A DNA stretch of 64,000 bases. Origin: CAZLXG01 sp964563585. GTDB taxonomy: Bacteria; Bacteroidota; Bacteroidia; Flavobacteriales; Flavobacteriaceae. A program made the translations under genes and the position numbers. Below are positions 59,592 through 64,000 of the stretch, piece by piece (position 1 is the stretch's first letter; every line of letters starts with the position of its first letter). The notes below the pieces were generated by a model, which saw nothing but the letters and a program-made list of their open reading frames with translations, made no database searches and was not told where the DNA came from. Location: positions 1-64,000 of the forward strand of contig CAZLXG010000002.1 of NCBI GenBank assembly GCA_964563585.1, read 5' to 3'.

Positions 59592-60020
59592 TTAAATTCT
59601 AGGAACATAACCCACTAATTTTTGTTTATGCTTTATTTGAAAATAGATAAAATAATTATAGAGTTTATAGTTAACCTCGTAACCATAATCTGTTCCTTGT
59701 TGATAATCTATTTGCATTTCATATAAGTTAGGATTATAACGTTGTGTATTTAATACTCTGCTATTCCATTCGGTTACATAAAATATATTTTTGTTTTCTA
59801 AATAGGATTGAGAATAAAAACCTTCAGGTTTTGCTCTACTAACTAACCACGAACTGAATCCAGGTTCTATAATAAGAATTTCGTATTCTAAATCATCATT
59901 TGCAATTCGTATCGTGTCATTTGTTGCAATAGTTTCAGAATTAGTTGAAGGTATTCTTTTTGTAGTATTACAACTAATAAGAAAACCAATAACAAGAAGT
60001 ATATAAATTGAAGTTTTCAT
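59592..60020 (-). CDS. DUF6146 lipoprotein
   Basis: The 142-residue protein has a lipobox (FLISC, Cys17) and the DUF6146 motifs YEILIIEPGFSSWLVSRAKP and SYLENKNIFYVTEWNSRVLN. Function unknown. Minus strand, 34 bases ahead of DUF6787; a single unit with it is likely. A terminator lies just upstream, so it has its own promoter. Confidence 0.75.
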   Translation of the reverse strand: MKTSIYILLVIGFLISCNTTKRIPSTNSETIATNDTIRIANDDLEYEILIIEPGFSSWLVSRAKPEGFYSQSYLENKNIFYVTEWNSRVLNTQRYNPNLYEMQIDYQQGTDYGYEVNYKLYNYFIYFQIKHKQKLVGYVPRI

Positions 60021-60087
60021 AGCTTATGATTTTAGTTTAAAGTTACAAAAACCATTCCTTAATCATTTAGTTATGAATGATTTTAAC

Positions 60088-60122
60088 AAAAAAAGAGTCA
60101 AACATTATGTTTAACTCTTTTT
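60088..60122 (-). terminator. Terminator of the DUF937 gene
   Basis: AAAAAGAGTTAAACA and TGTTTGACTCTTTTTTT on the minus strand form a near-perfect stem with a T run, 20 bases after the DUF937 stop. Confidence 0.85.
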
Positions 60123-60141
60123 ATATAATTTAAAAGGAATA

Positions 60142-60780
60142 TTATCTTTTTCCGAAAAGTCCTCCAAGTAATCCACCAAGACCACCTTTCTTTTTACCAC
60201 CTCCAAGAACCATTCCTGCTACATCATCAATAATGCTTCCATCACCATCTGCATCTAACATAGATTCTAAGAAATGTTGTTCGTTTTGTGGCGAGTTTCC
60301 GCTAATTAAGCCACCTAGTAAACCACCTAAACCAGATGTATTATTCACATTTAGCTGTTTAGCTTGTTTACCTATAACTCCCATTAATATTGGAGCCGCA
60401 ACTTTTAAAATTTGTGCAACAGAACCAATGTCTAAACCAGATTTTTGACTTAAATTAGATTCAACATTTTGTTGCCTTCCACCAAGTACATGACCTAAGA
60501 TTTTTCCACCATCATCTAAAACATTAGAATCAACTCCACCACCAAATAAACCACCAAGATTATCTAAGATGCTTCCATCGTGTTTACCGCTAATAGCACT
60601 TAGTAATCCTTCTGCACCTTGTGGCGTAGAAGCATTACGTTTCATAGCTTGCATTAATACAGGTAAAGCCATTGTTAATAATTGACCAGTTTTTCCTTTG
60701 TCTTGTCCTGTTTGACCAGCAACTCCACTAATAATGGTTTTTCCTAAATCACTACCTAATAAATCTAATATTCCAGACAT
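60142..60780 (-). CDS. DUF937 domain protein
   Basis: The 212-residue protein is rich in Gly and Leu with DUF937 features (ILDLLGSDLGKTIISGVAGQ, LPVLMQAMKRNASTPQGAEG, an LMGVIGKQAK segment) and a GGLLGGLFGKR tail. An EF-hand-like acidic run, DADGDGSIIDDVAG, sits near the end. Function unknown. It lies between two terminators, so it is a single-gene unit downstream of serA. Confidence 0.85.
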   Translation of the reverse strand: MSGILDLLGSDLGKTIISGVAGQTGQDKGKTGQLLTMALPVLMQAMKRNASTPQGAEGLLSAISGKHDGSILDNLGGLFGGGVDSNVLDDGGKILGHVLGGRQQNVESNLSQKSGLDIGSVAQILKVAAPILMGVIGKQAKQLNVNNTSGLGGLLGGLISGNSPQNEQHFLESMLDADGDGSIIDDVAGMVLGGGKKKGGLGGLLGGLFGKR

Positions 60781-60832
60781 AATTTTTTCTTTAATTTTTA
60801 ATAAGGGTTAATAAAATTGAATGTTAATGTAC

Positions 60833-60862
60833 AAAAAAGTCCTAACATCTTATTGTTAGGAC
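60833..60862 (-). terminator. Terminator of serA
   Basis: GTCCTAACA (60839-60847) pairs with TGTTAGGAC (60854-60862); on the minus strand the stem runs into TTTTTT, 33 bases after the serA stop. Confidence 0.85.
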
Positions 60863-60894
60863 TCAAATATGCCAATTAGGTCACATTTTATTTT

Positions 60895-61845
60895 TTATCC
60901 AAGAATACTAATTATTTGTTCAGCTAGTTCTGTTCCAATTCTATCTTGCGCTTCGTTAGTTGCAGCACCAGTATGTGGAGTTAATGATAAAGCTGAATTC
61001 ATTAATAACTGCATTTCTGGTTTTGGTTCTTTTTCAAAAACATCTAGAGCAGCTCTAGAAATTTTTCCGCTAGCTAAAGCTTCAACTAAAGCAATTTCAT
61101 CTACAACACCACCACGAGCAGCGTTTACAAGAATAGCACCATCTTTCATCATTTCTAATTCAGATTTTCCTATAACGTAATCTTTTTGTGCAGGAACATG
61201 TAGTGTTACAAAATCGGCTTGTTTTAAAACGTCTTCTTTTGAAATAGTTTCAATTTCAAAGTTTAATTTTTGTCCGTCAAAGAATTCTAATTCTAAATTT
61301 GCTTTTTCCATAAATGGGTCGAAAGCAACAACTTTCATTCCAACTCCAAGAGCAACTTTTGCAGTAGCTTGACCAATACGACCAAAACCTAAAACACCTA
61401 AAGTTTTACCTTTTAATTCGGTGCCTTTTGCATAAGCTTTCTTTAAGCCTTTAAAATTACTATCGCCTTCTAATGGCATGTCTCTGTTTGAGTTATGTAA
61501 AAAACGTGCTAAACCAAATAAATGACTAAACACTAATTCTGCAACAGAATGTGATGAAGCTGCTGGAGTATTTATAACTTTTAGTCCTTTTTCGCGAGCG
61601 TATTCAACATCAATATTATCCATACCAACACCACCACGCCCAATAATTTTTAAATTTGGGCATGCATCAATAAGATTTTTTCGTACTGTTGTTGCACTAC
61701 GAACTAATAAAACACTAATCTCTTTTTCGTTGATATAATTTATTAATTGCTCTTGAGCTACGGTTGTTGTAATAACTTCGTAACCACCTTTTTCTAGCGC
61801 ATCAATTCCGCTTTGTGAAACACCGTCGTTTGCTAATACTTTCAT
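60895..61845 (-). CDS. serA: D-3-phosphoglycerate dehydrogenase, short form
   Basis: SerA oxidises 3-phosphoglycerate with NAD, the first step of serine synthesis. The 316-residue D-2-hydroxyacid dehydrogenase has the Rossmann motif LGVLGFGRIGQATAKVAL, active-site Arg in LLVRSATTV and NAARGGVVDEIALVEAL, and His in SLTPHTGAATNEAQDRIG. It lacks the regulatory C-terminal ACT domain of E. coli SerA, so serine feedback through ACT is unlikely. It lies downstream of serC. Confidence 0.9.
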   Translation of the reverse strand: MKVLANDGVSQSGIDALEKGGYEVITTTVAQEQLINYINEKEISVLLVRSATTVRKNLIDACPNLKIIGRGGVGMDNIDVEYAREKGLKVINTPAASSHSVAELVFSHLFGLARFLHNSNRDMPLEGDSNFKGLKKAYAKGTELKGKTLGVLGFGRIGQATAKVALGVGMKVVAFDPFMEKANLELEFFDGQKLNFEIETISKEDVLKQADFVTLHVPAQKDYVIGKSELEMMKDGAILVNAARGGVVDEIALVEALASGKISRAALDVFEKEPKPEMQLLMNSALSLTPHTGAATNEAQDRIGTELAEQIISILG

Positions 61846-61900
61846 TTTTATGTTTTTTGTTTCCGCGAAAGCGAAAATCTTTTTAATATTTTATTGTTTT

Positions 61901-61966
61901 GTCATTGCGAGGAAGTATAACGTGGTAATCTTTTGATGAGATTCCTTCACTTCGTTCGGAATGATG
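61901..61966 (+). repeat. Inner GTCATTGCGAGGA repeat, solo copy
   Basis: GTCATTGCGAGGAAGTAT...CGTGGTAATCT and an ending with TTCGGAATGATG form an inner-element copy between serC and serA. A hairpin-like TTTCCGCGAAAGCGAAAA precedes it (61859-61876). Confidence 0.6.
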
Positions 61967-61974
61967 TTTTAAGT

Positions 61975-63039
61975 TTATGCTTTTGCTTCTAATTCACTCA
62001 TTACTTCAACCAATGCTTTTACACTATCAAGTGGTAAAGCGTTATACATTGAAGCTCTGTAGCCGCCAACACTTCTGTGCCCGTTTAAACCGTTTATACC
62101 AGCTTCTTTAAGCATAGTTTCAAAAGTTTCTTTTAAATTTTCATTTTCTAAAGTAAAGGTAGCATTCATTTTAGAACGATCTTCTTTAGCAGCATAACCT
62201 TTAAATAATGGATTTAAATCAATTTCAGAATACATTAATACGGCTTTCTTTTCATTTTCTTTTTCAATAGCTTTAATACCACCAAGATTTTTTAACCAAT
62301 CTAGGGTAAGCATTGTTGTGTATACTGCAAATACTGGTGGTGTATTATACATACTGCCTTTGCTTATATGTGTTTTATAATCCATCATTGATGGAATTTT
62401 TCGAGATACTTTACCTAAAACATCTTCTTTAATTACAACAAGAACAGTTCCTGCTGGACCCATGTTTTTTTGTGCACCTGCATAGATTAAATCGAATTGA
62501 GAAAAATCTAACTGACGAGAAAAAATATCGCTACTCATATCGCAAATCAAAGGAATATCACATTTTGGAAACGATTTCATTTGTGTGCCAAAAATGGTAT
62601 TGTTTGATGTACAGTGAAAATAATCGTAATCTGAAGGGATATCGTAGCCTTTTGGTATATAATTATAGTTTGCATCTTTAGATGAACCTACTTCGTATAT
62701 GTCATCAAAAATCTTAGCTTCTTTAATAGCTTTATCGCTCCATGTACCAGAGTTTAAATAGCCAGCTCTTTTTTCTAAAAGATTTAAAGCTACCATTAAA
62801 AATTGAGTACTTGCTCCACCTTGTAAAAACAAAGCTTTGTAGCCTTTGCCTTCTAAACCAAGTAATTCTAAAGCTAATGCTCTGGCTTTTTCCATAACAT
62901 CAACAAAATCTTTACTTCTGTGTGAAATTTCAATTAAAGATAAACCGCTGTCATTAAAATCCATAACGGCCTCTGAAGCTTTTAATAAAACTTCTTGAGG
63001 TAAAATACATGGTCCTGCACTAAAGTTGTGTTTTTTCAT
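61975..63039 (-). CDS. serC: Phosphoserine transaminase
   Basis: SerC converts 3-phosphohydroxypyruvate and glutamate to phosphoserine in serine synthesis (and has a role in pyridoxal phosphate synthesis). The 354-residue PLP enzyme begins KKHNFSAGPCILPQEVLL and carries the Schiff-base lysine in FDLIYAGAQKNMGPAGTVLV. Substrate-binding stretches ISHRSKDF and HRSVGGYRASMYNALPLDSV are also conserved. With serA, one repeat element lies between. Confidence 0.95.
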   Translation of the reverse strand: MKKHNFSAGPCILPQEVLLKASEAVMDFNDSGLSLIEISHRSKDFVDVMEKARALALELLGLEGKGYKALFLQGGASTQFLMVALNLLEKRAGYLNSGTWSDKAIKEAKIFDDIYEVGSSKDANYNYIPKGYDIPSDYDYFHCTSNNTIFGTQMKSFPKCDIPLICDMSSDIFSRQLDFSQFDLIYAGAQKNMGPAGTVLVVIKEDVLGKVSRKIPSMMDYKTHISKGSMYNTPPVFAVYTTMLTLDWLKNLGGIKAIEKENEKKAVLMYSEIDLNPLFKGYAAKEDRSKMNATFTLENENLKETFETMLKEAGINGLNGHRSVGGYRASMYNALPLDSVKALVEVMSELEAKA

Positions 63040-63130
63040 TTGTATGATTTATTTCATTTTTTATAGTGAAATTGAAGATGCAAAGTTGCTAATTAATTGG
63101 GTAAATTTTGTTAATAAATCAATAATTTTT

Positions 63131-64000
63131 TCATCTAATTGCTAACAAAAATTCAATAGAATCAATATCGTCTGCATAATCCCAAAGATGTGGTTTTTGA
63201 GTCGCACCAAAAGCAATTTCGTTTTTTGTAAACCCATTGGAAACAATACATTGAATTTGATTTTTTTTAGTATCAAGTTTTTCTTTCAATTCATCTGTGT
63301 TTTCATAATATTCATAAAAAACGGTAGCAATTGGCGATGCGTAGCTTTCGTCTTCTTTAATCATTAAAAAACCATTTTCTAGCATATCAAATTCGCTCAT
63401 TAAATAAACGGCTTTATTATAATCGTAATTGTTAGCGTATTTTGCTTTGTTAATAATAGGATGCCAATGGTACATAGCTTCAAAAAACGAATCAAAGTTA
63501 TAGCCTTTAGGCACAAATAATTTTGATACATTTCTGCATCCTAAACCATAATATCTAAAAATATCTTCTGATAGATTTTTAAGTTGCTCACTGGTTTCTT
63601 GTCCAGTTAAAACCGCCATTGAGTTTCTATTGTTTCTTATAATTGAAGGTTTGCTTTTAAAATAGTATTCAAAATAACGCGCCGTATTATTACTTCCAGT
63701 TGCAATTACAGCATCAAAGTTTTCAATCTTATTTTCTGTAAAATCAATTCTTCCTTTAAATTCGGGTTCTACATGTTCCAAATATTTGGCTAGATATGGA
63801 AGCAGGTGTTTATCGTTTGATGATTGTTTTACTAACACATTGTGTCCAGAAATTAAGACTGATAAAAAATCATGAAACCCAACCAAAGGAATATTTCCAG
63901 CCATTATTATAGCAACCTTTTTTGGATTTGAAATCTCAATATTATACGGCTCTAACCATTTGTTTAGTGTGGTGTTTGATAATGAATTAGTCCAGCCTTC
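63131..64000 (-). CDS. LuxC-type acyl-CoA reductase, 5' end outside the window
   Basis: The frame stays open to the window edge (EGWTNSLSNTTLNKWLEPYN, 32 codons before the first in-window ATG), so the start lies beyond 64000. Visible residues include IIMAGNIPLVGFHDFLSVL, IATGSNNTARYFEYYFKSKP, and VLTGQETSEQLKNLSEDIFR with YYGLGCRNVSKLFVP, where the Cys in GLGCRN is the expected thioester cysteine. The family reduces fatty acyl-CoA or -ACP to aldehydes; partner genes are outside the window. Confidence 0.85.
   Translation of the reverse strand, partial: EGWTNSLSNTTLNKWLEPYNIEISNPKKVAIIMAGNIPLVGFHDFLSVLISGHNVLVKQSSNDKHLLPYLAKYLEHVEPEFKGRIDFTENKIENFDAVIATGSNNTARYFEYYFKSKPSIIRNNRNSMAVLTGQETSEQLKNLSEDIFRYYGLGCRNVSKLFVPKGYNFDSFFEAMYHWHPIINKAKYANNYDYNKAVYLMSEFDMLENGFLMIKEDESYASPIATVFYEYYENTDELKEKLDTKKNQIQCIVSNGFTKNEIAFGATQKPHLWDYADDIDSIEFLLAIR

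Overview
The window is a stretch of AT-rich chromosome from a member of the Bacteroidota, almost certainly the family Flavobacteriaceae. The evidence is gene content: type IX secretion (porD and a decayed sorting domain), the bamD-rpoZ-coaBC-porD-recN cluster, monomeric NADP isocitrate dehydrogenase, the long form of GAPDH, several flavobacterial families (DUF6095, DUF6146, DUF6787, DUF6913, DUF5916), and promoters with the Bacteroidota -7 box TAnnTTTG. It is a draft assembly, since exactly 100 N bases lie at 26695-26794. I found no rRNA, tRNA, CRISPR array, prophage, insertion sequence or defence system. It reads as core chromosome.

Layout. 149-11519: DinB-like protein, DUF6095, murQ, isocitrate dehydrogenase, trmD, rplS, small genes with a decayed membrane-protein gene, GAPDH and an HtrA-type protease, nearly all on the minus strand. 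11661-15699 (plus): dapF, an acetyltransferase, mltG, a DUF2279 protein and a lysozyme-like protein, a cell-wall block. 15703-18812 (minus): an RsmI-like methyltransferase, a dead T9SS cargo gene, a phosphotyrosine phosphatase and dnaA. 18999-29241: thioesterase, YigZ, HAD hydrolase, ribD, LEA-type lipoprotein, acetyltransferase, prmC, ligA, two YhhN-like membrane proteins around the assembly gap, DoxX, and a 5'-nucleotidase split over two genes. 29300-36695 (plus): DUF6913, dapA, bamD, rpoZ, coaBC, porD, recN, fabI. 36946-41847: glycosyltransferase, YbbR-like protein, coaE, and a histidine kinase/response regulator pair. 42196-47436 (minus): esterase, DUF4870, a dihydroorotase-like pseudoenzyme, a BatA-type protein, a second glycosyltransferase. 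47541-55883: M61 peptidase, a frameshifted S10 carboxypeptidase, TIGR02757 protein, LolD-type ATPase, DUF5916 protein, folE. 55945-64000: a small membrane protein, a decayed glycogen-binding gene, a TonB receptor with a His-rich partner (probable metal uptake), DUF6787, DUF6146, DUF937, serA, serC and the 3' part of a LuxC-type acyl-CoA reductase.

The genes are mainly housekeeping: lysine/DAP and peptidoglycan synthesis (dapA, dapF, mltG, murQ), coenzyme A (coaBC, coaE), serine (serA, serC), riboflavin and folate (ribD, folE), replication and repair (dnaA, ligA, recN), translation (rplS, trmD, prmC) and envelope biogenesis (bamD, porD, lolD-like).

Most worth a second look: (1) a nested intergenic repeat family, in which an outer palindromic element carries an inner element that also occurs alone; (2) a dihydroorotase homologue that has lost the histidine metal ligands; (3) a 950-base gap with terminators at both sides and a possible structured RNA; (4) three decayed genes plus one frameshifted peptidase, with several of the breaks in A8 or A6 runs. 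I did not find a clearly new multi-gene system.
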